64,000 nt of DNA from contig CM060900.1 in assembly GCA_030762935.1 (NCBI GenBank), positions 368,233,132 through 368,297,131 of the forward strand, written 5' to 3'. Below, in pieces: positions 10,401 through 21,987 of the stretch. The position numbers and the translations under genes are program-made. The stretch is from Hymenopus coronatus. Its lineage: Eukaryota > Arthropoda > Insecta > Mantodea > Hymenopodidae. Positions within the stretch are counted from its first letter, which is position 1. Each line of letters begins with the position of its first letter. The notes below the pieces were generated by a model that had not been told where the DNA came from, ran no database searches, and saw nothing but the letters and a program-made list of their open reading frames with translations.

Positions 10401-10973
10401 ACGTGGTTGGCGAGAGGAAAACAGCAGTGGGACTTCACAACAACTAGGAAGAGACTGCAGAGGCTACCTCGACAACCTGAAGGAGGGGGCACCAACGACG
10501 CGACAACACCAACGAAACGACAACTTGGAACTACCCGACATCTACGACGCTGAACACAGTTAGTGTAAGTGAAAGCGTATGTGACAGCAAGAAAGAAGAA
10601 AGAAAAGAGAAATAGGTCAGATAAACAATTCTACGTGTAAAATATATATCAAGTTATATAACTTAAAGATTTGTGCATGTTACTTAGAAACAATAAGATA
10701 GTAGGACAGAAAATGAATACACCAGAAAATGTTTTAACTAAGGAGGGAGAAATGAATTTTGAGTGAAAAACAGAGCAGGACCAGGGAGATAGGCGTGTAT
10801 AAAGAACAGCTGACGGTCAGAGCTTGCTGAACTTGCCTAGAATGGGGGGAACGCAGGTAGTAGATCCTCCAACAAATGTAAACATAAGAGTCAGAGCAGG
10901 CTTCCCTAAATCTAGGTAAAATGTTTCAGATGTTAATGCTAAAGACGGATGAGCAGAAGAAGGAAATAAAAAA

Positions 10974-12709
10974 AATCAAATTGAGGGCCTACAGGAAATT
11001 CAAAAAAATCAAAGTGAGTGCCTACAAGGAATTCAAAAAAATCAGGCTGAAAGTTTAAAAAAGATTGAGGGCCTACAGGAAATTCAGAAAAGTCAAAGTG
11101 AGGAGTTGAACAGATTGAAGCAAGAAATAACTAACTAGGTTAAACAAATTTTGCGGGTCAGAAATTAGAATGGGACCAGTAACAACAGGATATAGCTCGC
11201 AGAATACAGTACATCTCAGTACAAATAAGTGAAGAATCAAGTAATATAAAAGCAGAACTAATCAAGAGGGAACAAGGTATCTTAGGTAAAATAGATCTAG
11301 CTGTGATTAGACAAAGGCATGAGTTAGAAAAGGTTATAAAGCACACAAGAGATGAAGTCTCACTGATTCACACCAGTGTCATGGGGGACCTAGCTCTTAT
11401 AGATAAGAAAATAGAGAACATTAATGTAAAAAGTAATAAAATATGTCGTGAGGTGGACGAGAAATTGCATCTGATAGAAATGAAATCAGAAAAGGAAAGA
11501 AAGGAGCTCAAAGAATCCATCCTAAAGGAAATTGAAGGTAAGCTCTGGAAGCTAAGTGTGGGATCAAGTAATACTAACTCTCACAAAGATACAATTTCTC
11601 ATGCCAGCCCACTACGTGATGTACAAGGCTATAATACTGGTTTCAGTAGTGTGTATGATTTGTCAAATAGTATGCATCAGAATGCGAGACAGGAGAGTTT
11701 AAATTTTGCTGGACCGGTAGAAATAGAGAGAGGAAATATTCATGTCGTGCCTGTTTATGCTGAAAATTCTGTTACTTTAAAGGGCAATGAAAATAATGTC
11801 AAATTTACTTGGGGATCTTCCACTACCGAAATTTTTCGAGGATGGTAATGAATCACCGTTAGTATTCCTTGACCTGCTTGTGGAATATTTTCACATAAAA
11901 AACGTTCCAGATGCCTTGAAAATGACGGTGACAAAAAGATGTCTTGATAATCGAACTTTAGATGGGGTAAATCTTGCAATGTCGCCACAAGATAATTTCG
12001 AATTCTTTCAATATGTATTTCTGAACCGATACTGGAATGCTGCAAAACAGCAGAGGATTAGATCCAAATTATGCTATGGACAGTATCTATACAACGAGGG
12101 AATCTCAATGTATTAAAGAACTCGAGATTTATCAAAAATTTGAGACCACAAGTATCTGAATTTGAGTTTATTCAGTTGATGACCAATCACTTCCCTCTCT
12201 GTATCCAAAATTATTTATTGATTGCCAAGCCACGTAATATAATCCGTATGACCGATTTACTGAGTGCGTTAGAGGCGCAGGAACACGAGACAAACCGAAG
12301 TTGGGAGGAAAATGATAGGAATCAGTTCGTTGAAAGAAAGTGGCGTGTCAAGAATGACAGGACGGAGCGCCATGGCAGGGGACGACACTACCACAAACTT
12401 CACGTAATAGTCAAAGATTCCAGAGGCAAAGAAACGAGCAGATACACACTTTTAGAGCTCACAGAAGCTAGTCATCCACAGTTTGAAAACACTCGCGGTA
12501 TGCAGAGAGGAAGACATACAAGGGTGACTCGAAGAAGGAATAATGACCGATATAGGAATTTTAGGTCTGAGGATTGGGTGTCAGTGCACTCGAGGAGCGG
12601 TAGAAATAATGAAGTAGATGCCAGTCATATTAGCGAAAGACATGAAATTAGGCTTGAACAAGTGAGAAATAGAAGGAGACGTGACGACTATGGTAATAAT
12701 GTCGGTTAA
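10974..12709 (+). pseudogene. LTR-element gag, broken by frameshifts
   Basis: The N-terminal part (10974-11136) is a coiled coil of 11-residue repeats (QIEGLQEIQKN type; 33-bp DNA repeats) that ends in a stop. A Glu/Lys-rich coiled coil follows (11303-11848). Two overlapping frames (11787-12116 and 12071-12709) carry a Ty3/Gypsy capsid-like region with LNRYWNAAKQQRIRSKLCYG and FEFIQLMTNHFP. The tail is Arg-rich. At least two compensating shifts (about 11815 and 12100) are needed to follow the homology. No CCHC knuckle is seen. The gag assignment is by pattern, and some upstream shifts may be decay rather than recoding. Confidence 0.65.
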
Positions 12710-13312
12710 ATGAGAAGAGAAACGTAAATTAGAACATAGTGTAATTAATAAAATAAATGAAATATAGTAGTTTAATAGGTAAAGAAGTAAGAAAATTATA
12801 AGACAAAATTTATGCCAGCACGAATTAAACTTTCCAGGTGAAGTGAGTGAAATTATGTAGAGCAAGTGCGTATGATTATGTTAATGTTACTAGGAAATGA
12901 GTGTTAACTGCATATTCTAATTTGTATGTGTGTAAATATCTGTATAAGTATGTATTTAATGATATTTCTTTTTGTACAAATTATGCTTTTAAAGAGACAA
13001 GCACGGCGCTAGAATAGGTTTAGAAAGATAAGTAAATTAAGCATAACGAGAGAACAGCTGACAAAGAATAATAGATAACAGGTTTAAGTGAACTGGCAGA
13101 AAAATGAAAAGATAAAGATTCCGTTTACCAACAGTGGCTTCAGGGCATGAAAGAGAGGTGAATGTTTCCAGGTATAGAGAAACTTTGCTCACGGCTGAAG
13201 GAGATATATAAAATATTCAATTTCTGTAACAGCAAATTAAATAATTTATAGGGGTATATGAGACCGTTAATTAGCTTGTCTATAAAAACTATTGTTAGTT
13301 ATTAGAAAGCTT

Positions 13313-13823
13313 TGTTAGAAACCTTTCTTTTGTCCAGTCACGTACAACTGGGTCACGATGGGGGTAAACCTTAAAATTCGGAAGACAGTAATTTTCCATG
13401 GTAAAAAAAACGTGTCACGTGAGAGTTGCAGTGCACCATGGGATGAGAAAAATGACTTTTGGGTAATATTTACGTCAATTGCGCGGCCTTTCTGCCCAAT
13501 CAGAAAGAAGCAACCATGACGGTATTTTTAGTATATAAAAAGCCCAAGAAGGCACATCGGACTGTCTTCTGTCTGCTATCTGCTGTCTGTCGCTGTTTGT
13601 TAACTGTACATCGATGTGTGACGCTGTCATGCTGATCTTGTAATACTGTCATGCTGTCGGTTGTCGGGCTGAAGTCACTTCTTCTCACAAAGTTAAGCAC
13701 GGTAACTTGTAACGAAAACTTAGTAGTTTCATGCGCTCTAAATATATTTAAAGTCAGTGACGTGTGTTAAATTATATTGTATAAAGCAGAATCAAGGAAG
13801 AAGAAGTAAATATAATTACGTGT
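13313..13823 (+). repeat. 3' long terminal repeat
   Basis: This is the partner of 9406-9936. It begins TGTTAGAAAC, has TATA at 13532-13540 and ends with the same TATAATTACGTGT. A few small indels and a shorter CTGTCTG run separate the two, so the insertion is not recent. Confidence 0.75.
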
Positions 13824-14289
13824 TACGGGTACATTACCTGTAATTGTGGCTGCAGTCGGAGAGGGAACTGCATTGCTGGTCACAGCGTCAGCTGCCTGTC
13901 CTGAAACATATATACAATAAACAGTTCTCTATGTTATGTACAGATGTGGATATAGGGAATATAGGGAGTGGGTAGGTAAACTTTTTTTCTTTTTTTTTTC
14001 TTTTTAATGGATACATATTTACACATATATTACAGATAACTATTTACAGATTGCCTGATCAGGTCCGTGTAGTTGGCTTTGTGTCATTAACATTGGGGCT
14101 GACCTGGTACCCCGGGCCGCTCTGGATGGGGTGTTACTAACCATCCAGGGACTTTAGGCAACGGATTAATTCAGTTTATGGGGGGACAAGAGCCTGAAGG
14201 TGCCTGATTATATCTGCCGTGGAATCATTGCTGTGTTTGTTGAGGGGAATGATTCTGTCAAGGAGCACTAGGGGCCGCTTGTGTTTGTT
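13824..14289. other. Unclassified insert after the 3' LTR
   Basis: This 466-base segment contains a pyrimidine run (about 13981-14006) and GC-richer sequence (CTGGTACCCCGGGCCGC). It has no match to the corresponding part beyond the 5' LTR. It separates the LTR from sequence homologous to the element leader, so it is probably an insertion or a replaced segment. No coding motif is recognised. Confidence 0.4.
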
Positions 14290-14409
14290 CCGAGAACTCT
14301 GCATCTGGTGTTTTTGAGGCCACCGCACAGGGCACCCGACGTCTTAGCTCTCCGCATATGGCGCTCAACGTATGAACCCACCGCATATGACGCCCAACGT
14401 CTGAGTCCA
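14290..14409 (+). repeat. Second copy of LTR-element leader fragment
   Basis: It matches 10236-10391: CCGAGAACT, GCATCTGGTGTTTTT, GCCACCGCACAGGGCACCC, then the 29-bp repeat units (one unit fewer). It ends at CCACCACAATATA. Confidence 0.7.
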
Positions 14410-15692
14410 CCACAATATATTTATAACATTATATGTAAGAGCACCCATTGAATAGAAGTTATTGGAAGTACTTATCTAGTAAATTAGTTTAATAGCTATA
14501 CGAGATTAAAGTTTAATACATCGACCTAGAATCCAACCGAAGGCATTTGGTACACTTGCGCTACTCGTAATTCTGGCACCGTAGGAGGTGCAATTGATCA
14601 TTTTTCTGGCATGATTCTATCTTAACCCGTTCAGGAGATATAAGCAAAAATTTGTAGTAACTCGTTGAAATACTGGGAAAGTGATAAAAAAATGACAGCA
14701 AAATAGCAAAAGCCCTTAAAAAATGCCAAAGGACTTAAAAACACATCCAGTGTTCTGAGCCTACAGTGCGAGCCAAACCTCTTGACGTTTGAGGCGTGCC
14801 CACTAATACGGCAGTAGCCAATAGCAACGACGCAGCGTTGCCTAATACGGACAGTTCACCTCGCCGCTGGTAAATCTATAATTGCAATATCACGTGCGCA
14901 CAGGCATGTTTCATATTTCAAAAAAGTAACAAGAAACTAGGATAAAAGGGAATATTTTCCTGAACAAGCACGAAAAAGAATCATATTTTTACATCCAGGG
15001 TTCGTATTTTAAATCACTAACTTATAGCTTATCTTTCGTGTGGTTTAAATTGTGATTATTACTTAAAGTTTACGCTTGTAATAGTAATAAATCCATTGCT
15101 GTCGTAGTAATTCTATACATTGTAATACAATAGACATAATTATCACCTAATGATGCGAAATTCTCCATGTTCTAAAGAAATTTAGAAATAGTTATCCGGC
15201 GAGGTTTTCTATGAAGGTACAATCTCGTCATGAACATTTTTAAAAATCCCTCTGACGCATCTCTGAACAATTGTTTTGTTTTAAGAAAATTCAATTTGGA
15301 AAACCAATGATGAATGCATTTTAATAGTTATTACGTTTATTTCTGCTCAATGCAGAGTCCTAGAACCAAGTACGTAGGTAGGCACATGCTATACTTTTTA
15401 CATTCAGCAGCTCGTTACTTGGAATGCACTGACAATAAGACAACTGAAAACTTTACCAAGATTCAGCAACTGTCATCACAATGTCGAGGAAGTATAAACG
15501 ATGGAATGCATTACACCTGATGCGATAGCTCAAGGTTAAAACATTGATAACGCATAAACAGTAAACACCGCTGATGCGTGCCTGCTGGAACTGGAAGGCA
15601 AGTGCCTCAGTTGAGAATTAAACTACGGAGTATTCAGTTCGTACAGTGATAGACTTTGTACTAGTGTTCATAAACTTGACTCTTTCAAGAAA
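14410..15692. other. No recognised gene
   Basis: This is AT-rich DNA. AAATGCC-type repeat words occur at about 14685-14750. The phrase GCGTGCCCACTAATACGGC and the neighbouring GC-richer 120 bases are unclassified. The short ORF at 15314-15520 has no motif. Confidence 0.4.
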
Positions 15693-16762
15693 ATGTCGCT
15701 TGGTAAGCCAAGTACGAGTACCAGTGGATACAGCAGTAAGGTTAGGGCTATTGTGTTCACTGTATATAATTTCTTTAAGAAGTATGCAAACGAAGAAAGT
15801 CGCAAAAATCTTAACTTTACCAAATGTCAAGAACTTACGGAGAGACGTGCTCATTAAGTGCATCAATTGTATTGCGTGTGTGTAGGAAAGCAACAAAGGC
15901 GCACGCAGGGAGATCTCCGACATTATTTACATCGCCTAGAAAGCACATACCCCTAAGAGAGTGACAAACCTGGACGATTTCGAAAGAGATGTACGGCGTA
16001 GTTTTTTAATTTTACGATAAAGGAGAATTTCCGACAGCAAAGAAAATAACAATGGTGCTTAGGGAAAATATAGGGTATGCAGGTTCTGTTACTTCCACTA
16101 GGAGGCTTCTGAAACATTTAGGATTTAAATATAGGAAAACACTTGATGGGCGACAGGTTCTATTGGAACGAAGGGACATTGTTGCTGCGAGACTGAAGTT
16201 TCTGCGCATCATGCATGATATCAGACAATCAGGTGACACACGACCTATATATTATTTGGATAAACCAGAATCACATAGTGAGGAATATTTAGCAGGACTC
16301 TTCTAGAAATGGAGGTCTAAAAGTTCCAGTAGGGAAAGGAAATAGACTTATAGTTTGTCACGTAGAATCCACTCATACAGGTTTTCTTTTAGAAAGTAAA
16401 TGGGTGTTTAGATCGAAAAAAAAAAAACGGGTGACAATCACGAGGAGATGACATCCGATTCATTTGGGGAGTGGTTCTTAAACAGATTTTTAAATTATCT
16501 AGAGTAAGGTAGTATAATTATTATGGATAATATGCCTTATCATTCTGTTACTGTAAACAAAATTCCTAATACTTCCTCCAGAAAAGGCATTATAGTTAAG
16601 TGGTTAGAAGAAAAAAGCGTTGTGTTTTCTCCTTTGGAAACAAAAGCCGACCTTTTAAAAAGGTTGCAGCCTTTCAAAAGCAATGAGAACATTTTTTAAC
16701 TGGACCTACTGGCTAATGAAATGGGACATCGAACTCTTGCCGGACTTTGCTCTGCGATGTCG
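15693..16762 (+). pseudogene. Tc1/mariner-superfamily (DDE_3-like) transposase, decayed
   Basis: Fragments in order are an N-terminal region from ATG 15693 (MSLGKPSTSTS), a region around 16052-16306 (STRRLLKHLGFKYRKT, GDTRPIYYLDK) and GLKVPVGKGNRLIVCH. Then come TGDNHEEMTSDSFGEWFLNR, MDNMPYHS and IVKWLEEK. The YLD and MDN aspartates fit the first two catalytic positions of a DDE fold. The usual YLDETW is changed to YLDKPE. Several stops and shifts break the frame, and homology fades after EMGHRTL near 16740. Terminal repeats were not found. Confidence 0.65.
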
Positions 16763-17176
16763 TAGATAACACACCACCCCATCCCTTGTACAGGCTGTGT
16801 GTAACATAATTTCCGGTCCATACTCCAAATTATGTTATATTTGAATTGAACATATTCTCTGTTCATTAAAGTGCATACACATACATTAAACATTCATTTT
16901 TTTTTTTTTCCTTTACGGTGCCTATTATAATTTGAGTTTACCTCCTATTGTGTCATAGCCTTTTCTCCTTATTTCTCAATTGCTGCTCCCCTTAACCTAC
17001 TTTACCATGTATGTATTTAGCTTTCCTTAAACATTTTTCTTTTATTACGCTTAAAAATGTGCCTATTTTCTAAATTCCTATTTTTCATGTTATACTTAGC
17101 ATTTTCACAATTATTATACTCTTGCCCAAGTTGTACCATTCTTAACCCATATTTCTTATTTATTCACTTTTCTGTC
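16763..17176. other. AT-rich spacer
   Basis: It includes a T-run at about 16898-16909. No motif, terminal repeat or coding signal was recognised. Confidence 0.4.
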
Positions 17177-17416
17177 TTTTTTTTTTTTTGTAGTGTTTAA
17201 CGTCCGCTTTAACTACTTTGGCGCCGCAGGCGATGACACTGATGATACATGAATGATGATGGAACACCGGTGGAATGTGATGGCGGGGGAAACCGGAGTA
17301 CCCGGGGAAAACCCGCCCCAGCGCCGCTTTGTCCACCACATGCGGTCGCTTGGGACTGAACCCCGGCCATCTAGGTGAGAGGCGAGTGGTCTAACCACTC
17401 GGCCACGGCGCAGCCC
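17177..17416 (-). repeat. tRNA-derived SINE, family A
   Basis: On the minus strand it starts GGGCTGCGCCGTGGCCGAGT with an A-box (TGGCCGAGTGG) and a B-box about 45 bases on (GGGTTCAGTCCC in variant form). A conserved body follows (GCGACCGCATGTGGTGGAC, then CATTCCACCGGTG), and it ends with AAGCGGACGTTAAACACTAC plus an A-tail (T-run on the plus strand). The head looks derived from a Ser/Leu-type tRNA. At least six more copies or fragments lie in this window. Confidence 0.85.
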
Positions 17417-17629
17417 TTCTGTTTCTTTACATTTTAATAAATAATGTTCTATATTCACTTATTTTTTGCACATAACACACCTTCTTGTGGTCTACATCTT
17501 ATCCCTTTTAAGAATATGGCTCCAGTTCTGAATCATGCTAACCCTTTCTTTTCATGTTTATTGAATATATTTAAATACTTTTTCTTACCTCAGTTAATCA
17601 TCCCCCTAAATACATGATAAGCACTACAT

Positions 17630-18095
17630 ACACTGAAAAATAGTATAAAATGCGTTAAAATGCCTGTAAATGTGCTAAAATCGTTAGAAAACACAGCAAA
17701 ATAATGTAAAACATGAGCAAAAGCCTCTGAAAAAGTCTAATACCTGTTTTAGAGCCACAAATGCCGTCAAAATGGCTTGAAATGACAGAAAAAAACAACA
17801 ACTAAAATGCGTGATGCATACCCTGCAACTATCTGTCCTAGAGTATAAATACCCTCTAAATGACATGGACACCTACTTTCAAATTCGCTAAAGAACGTTT
17901 GTTGCACAACTCAAAATGTCGCGAAATGAGTGGAAAAAGAGCTAAATGCCTGATGCGCACACTGAAAGTAGCTGTCCTCACATCCTAAACATCCTCCAAA
18001 TGCCATTAAAAGCATTCGAAACAGCTGCTCTGCACATAAGAACCTTCAAAAGTATCATAAATGATCTGCAAGCGCAGATAGAGCAGAACAAAACA
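17630..18095 (+). repeat. Dispersed repeat, AAATGCC type, copy 2
   Basis: Irregular recurrence of TAAAATGC, AAATGCC and GCTAAA words. Its 17890-18090 part is the reverse complement of about 6705-6890, with several blocks of 10-15 identical bases in the same order. No ORF or terminal repeats are evident. Confidence 0.6.
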
Positions 18096-18184
18096 TTGCA
18101 AAATAATTAAAAAAAAAAAAAATTATAACATGTCAAAATATTAAGATTGACTAAAATTAAAACAAAATTGAATGTTATTTACGG

Positions 18185-18445
18185 ACGCTCTTTAACTGCT
18201 ACGGGTTCTAATCGTCCCATTCTATTTTGGGCGCGTAAGACCGCTTAATATTGCTTAGAGGCTTCTTTATCAGGCTTGAGGGTTTTTTTACATGCCGTAA
18301 ACCTACGACACGGTATCAACGACTCTACTTCCCTAATGAAGGAAGGGATTTTTACGCCTGAAAAAAAAAATCAGCCGGGTTTGAACCCGCGACCTAACCA
18401 GAGACTAGCATGTTACCCCTAGATCACGGATGAAGACAGACCTAA
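18185..18445 (-). repeat. tRNA-derived SINE, family B
   Basis: The minus strand carries GTGATCTAGGGGTAACATG (A-box) and GCGGGTTCAAACCCG (B-box), then a body with TTCAGGCGTAAAAATCCC, CCGTGTCGTAGGTTTACGG and GCATGTAAAA. The same order of blocks occurs on the plus strand at 56945-57185, which defines the family. Confidence 0.75.
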
Positions 18446-19924
18446 ATTAGTGGATACTAAAAGCTATCAGTAGAAATGAAATACTCATTTGTGTATTAGC
18501 ACTAACCTTTCTGTTTGTAGATGAAGTCCATCGTTCGATCCTATGCTTGAAAAAATACTTCCATAATTCTTTGATTTAAGTCAAAAACTGAACACATGTT
18601 CCGAGAATTTTGAACACGAACCGTCAACTTTACTATTTACCATATGTCAACAACATTATCAGAGAGGTGATGCTGCTGCAAACTAATGCATAGCTCGTCT
18701 TAACAGCTGATGCATTTAGTTTGTTTCCAGTCTTCAATACTACCTTACACAACTTTAATACCTTATGTATGTCAATTGCAACGTTCACGATGTTTCTTTT
18801 CAGAAACGAAGCTCGCTTTTATCTCAGAAAATTGTGGTAACTGCCCTTGAAGTAAAGTAGATCGCGATCGTAATATTAAACCATGCCTATCTTTCGTAAC
18901 AGTATTTAGGATTCTCCCTCTTAAGGCGAGTTATAACACTGTCGTTTCTTTGAACGCTAGCATCTGATAAATCGGCACATTGTTCTGCAGTTAATTTCAC
19001 CAAATTATTCTCCAGTGCATTCGGATTATGTTTCATTAACACCTGAAATACATTCAAGGCACTGTTTCGCCACTTCATCACTCTTGAGATGGATATTGTA
19101 ACTTGGCACTCATTTTCACAACACTAGCCACTAATTACCTCTCGCAAGTAAGGTCTATTTTACTGTTTGTTCATGTCCATAATTTCAATTACTATTGATT
19201 ATTTTGCCTTTTCGTGTTTTCAAGTAAAGTTTAAAATGTATCGCGAATTCTTAGTAAACTTAGGGTAATTACACAACACACTACATGTACGCCTTGAACG
19301 TTGGTGCGTAACTTGTCGTCTGCTTGGCAGGAAGGAGAGAATACCAAGTACATGCTAAGTACCAACATTTTACATTTTTACACATAAGCTTCTTTCTGTA
19401 TATTTCATTCGGGGGGTTTATAGATCAACTTTGTTTTCAAATAAGAAGACATTCAAACTTAAGAAATGTTGCTTATTATTTACTCTTACACGTGAAGAGA
19501 CCTTTGGCTAAATATTTTTGTCAGGAATTTGACCCAAACTTTAACCTTTGCTTATTGCCGGTTCTTATTTTCTCATTGCGCATGCGCAGCAAATGACCAC
19601 AGTTGCTTTCGTGTCCTAAGAGAACCTTCCCCTCCCGGTCCTTTGAACCCCGCAACTGCAAATGAACTACATCTGAAAGCATTGAATTATTCTGCGCGTG
19701 CGCATAGGATGACCACAAAATCGCTTGTGTCCGAAAATGCGGCCGGTTACTATTTCCGACAGCCATCTTCACTACAACTGTCCACGGTGCATAATAGGTT
19801 TAAATTTATACAAAATGCGTTATAGATTATAAAATTTTACCTAATAATATAATGCAGAAATTATTGGCTGAAATTGTTGTAGGGAGGGCACGTGCCCCTG
19901 TGCCCCTAAAGAACGGCCGCCACT
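18446..19924. other. No recognised gene; possible hAT-type end
   Basis: The minus-strand ORF 18887-19081 has no stop for 64 codons but no recognised motif. Positions 19577-19588 (TGCGCATGCGCA) and 19693-19704 (TGCGCGTGCGCA) sit in two similar blocks about 116 bases apart. At the right edge, CGGCCGCCACTG is the reverse of a hAT-type CAGTGGCGG end, but I found no partner end. Confidence 0.35.
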
Positions 19925-20215
19925 GGCCCAACTGCAAAGAAAAGAGCTAAAATGAACGTTAAAACATTTATTATACTGGGGAAAATACTCCAACAAAAAC
20001 TCAGAAATGCATGGTCCTATGCCTCCTGAATTGCTTCAAGTGACTAAAATCTTAAAAGCACACCGAATGCCGTCAAAGTAGAATAAATATCCCTACCATG
20101 GCCCTAAAATTCTGGAAAATGCGTTCTCATAATGAGGGAAAACCGCTAAATGCTGGGAGGAAACTGCTAAACATAGGGAAATTCACTAAAAGTGGCCACC
20201 ATCTTAGACAGTTTA
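19925..20215 (+). repeat. Dispersed repeat, AAATGCC type, copy 3
   Basis: Words such as GCTAAAATG, GAATGCCGTCAAA, GGCCCTAAAATT and CCGCTAAATGC recur in the style of 17630-18095. Direct block homology to the other copies is weaker. Confidence 0.4.
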
Positions 20216-20502
20216 GCATGTGCCAGCTGTCTTCTATCTTAACTATTTCAACCAATAGTTTGTTATGTTTATAGTTTCAACCTTCAGTTAAGGAGAATAG
20301 TAAAGTGAAAATCCTAAAATGTACATAATAACTTTCTGTAGCACTTATGTAGAATGTGCATAATAATAAGAGAAGATATTGTATTTCACCCAAAAATTCG
20401 ATACTGAGATTTCAGCGGAAATACAAATTTTGAGAACCACTGAATAAAAACAAAAAGCATTTTAGGAAAATGTCCGTATGTGTGAGTGTGTATGTTTGTG
20501 TG

Positions 20503-20556
20503 TTTTACTGGTGTTTAACGATCGCCTTTACTACTTGTGGCACAGCAGGCGTAGTG
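20503..20556 (-). repeat. SINE family A 3' fragment
   Basis: TGGTGTTTAACGATCGCC to TGTGGCACAGCAGGCG is the 3' end of family A in minus orientation. The flanks GTGTATGTTTGTG and GTATGTATGTTTGTG look like a target duplication, and the insertion is absent from the related copy near 57575. Confidence 0.65.
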
Positions 20557-20629
20557 TATGTATGTTTGTGAGTGCGGACAACATAACTCTAAACCGAAAA
20601 GGCGGTTAAATACCAAAGTTGGTATTTGT

Positions 20630-21987
20630 TAGGGGCGTTGCTTTAGGGGACGCTAGTACTCTGAGAGTTCGCCTTATTTTTGTGTGTTTAATTGTTTTAT
20701 ATTTATTTTGTTTTCTAACAGATTTAAAAGAGGACAGCTATAGTATGCAATCACATAATAGCGATCTTTGCGCAGATCATACTGTTGAGTGGCTGTAGTA
20801 AGCCTAACTAGCAAACACAAGATTTACAAGCCAATCTGTTCCATTTGAAAACAGCAGCGTACGCTGATACGCATCAGCGTTTCGCTGCCTGTATGCGATA
20901 CGGCTAACAGAACCTCCCCGTAAAATCCTGGCCGGCCACTTGCCTACCCCTCTCGCTTCCGCAAACCCCTCACATACCCATCGTGCATATGCTAGCGTTC
21001 AGTCGTGTATTCCGGCGTGTTTCTGTATCCGGAGCACTGTTGAGGTAATGTTAATTGTGTTTCTTTGTGAATACAATTGTAGTACGTGTTCTGCAGTCAC
21101 TGGTTAATATAAATGCTTGCCATAATGAAGTACAACTCGCCATAGCAAATATACAAAACCTAAGAATGCGAGGCTTTCATTGAAGATTGTGTCCCAAAAT
21201 AGTATCCAGTTGAATAGAAATGTAAGTTTTAGTGACTCTCAAAAGGCTAGATTAAAAGTATTGACATATGAAATCATTGACTGCCAAGTTCTTCAAACGA
21301 AATCCAGATTTGAAGATTTTTCACAGCTCGAGTTTGTAGAATTACTGAATGGAAAAAAAGAAAGAATTTCCTCAGACGAAAATTTCCAAACTAATAAAGC
21401 GATATCCTGGTTATTTTAATTCAGACCAGCATGAACATGAGCTCTTCAATATTTGTGCAGATGACCAAAAGCATCTATCATCACAAAATGTACTGAAGTA
21501 TTTGGTTATAAATGGCTTAGACTCGGTGTATGAGGAGGTGACTAAGGTATTGCGTTTAGTTGTGACATATCCTGCAACAACAAATAATGAGAGATCAATG
21601 AGTATACTCTCGAGAATTAAAACACACTTAAGAAACTCAATGACCTATCACCGTTTGTGCAACGTAAGCATTTTAGCTATAGAAAAAAAAGTTGTTGGGA
21701 GAACTATTCTGATGCCGCCTTTATTGAGAATGTAATTGACACGTTCGCAACAAAGAAGAGCCGACGGATGGATTTGGTGTATAAGTCGGTTTAGGTGAGT
21801 GTTATTGTTTTCAATAAAATCATTATATTAACATTGTTATTTGTTGTTTTCATTGTCTATCTCAAACCTAATTTATAGGCGCAATATTCGATAAACTGTG
21901 CAACTGCCCACCTCCAACTTTTTATTTCCAGCAGTAGGGCGTTTAAGCAATAGTGTTCCCATTTTTTTATTTCACGCTACGCCACTG
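20630..21987 (+). mobile_element. hAT-superfamily element, internally deleted
   Basis: It is flanked by an exact 8-bp duplication GTATTTGT (20622-20629 and 21988-21995). The left end is TAGGGGCGTTGC, and the right end in reverse complement is CAGTGGCGTAGC. At 1358 bp it is too short for a full hAT transposase, and only a C-terminal fragment is encoded. The related repeat near 57640 lacks the insertion. Confidence 0.85.
21184..21794 (+). pseudogene. hAT transposase, C-terminal fragment
   Basis: Fragment of a hAT transposase whose C-terminus forms the dimerisation domain. Visible are KVLRLVVTYPATTNNERSMS, then LSRIKTHLRNSM and LAIEKK, the usual hAT dimerisation signature. The frame shifts in an A-run near 21350 and again near 21690, then continues to a stop at 21792-21794 (KKSRRMD). 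The RNase-H-like catalytic core is missing. Confidence 0.75.

Larger units (their letters stand above)
9406..13823 (+). mobile_element. Gag-only LTR retrotransposon (Ty3/Gypsy-like)
   Basis: Two direct repeats of about 520 bases (9406-9936 and 13313-13823) flank about 3.4 kb whose only recognisable coding content is a gag (10974-12709). No protease, reverse transcriptase, RNase H or integrase motif is seen. Positions 12710-13312 are non-coding. This resembles the non-autonomous gag-only LTR elements known from other genomes. Outer ends are uncertain: the repeats do not end in a clear CA. Sequence like 10236-10391 also appears beyond the second LTR (14290-14409), so the LTR may be longer or the element may have been part of a tandem. 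Confidence 0.65.

Noticed and set aside
19577..19704. Two NRF1-type palindromes (TGCGCATGCGCA, TGCGCGTGCGCA) as a promoter
   Set aside because: They sit in repeated blocks next to a hAT-type end, with no exon or CpG-rich promoter context. They are more likely part of a MITE.
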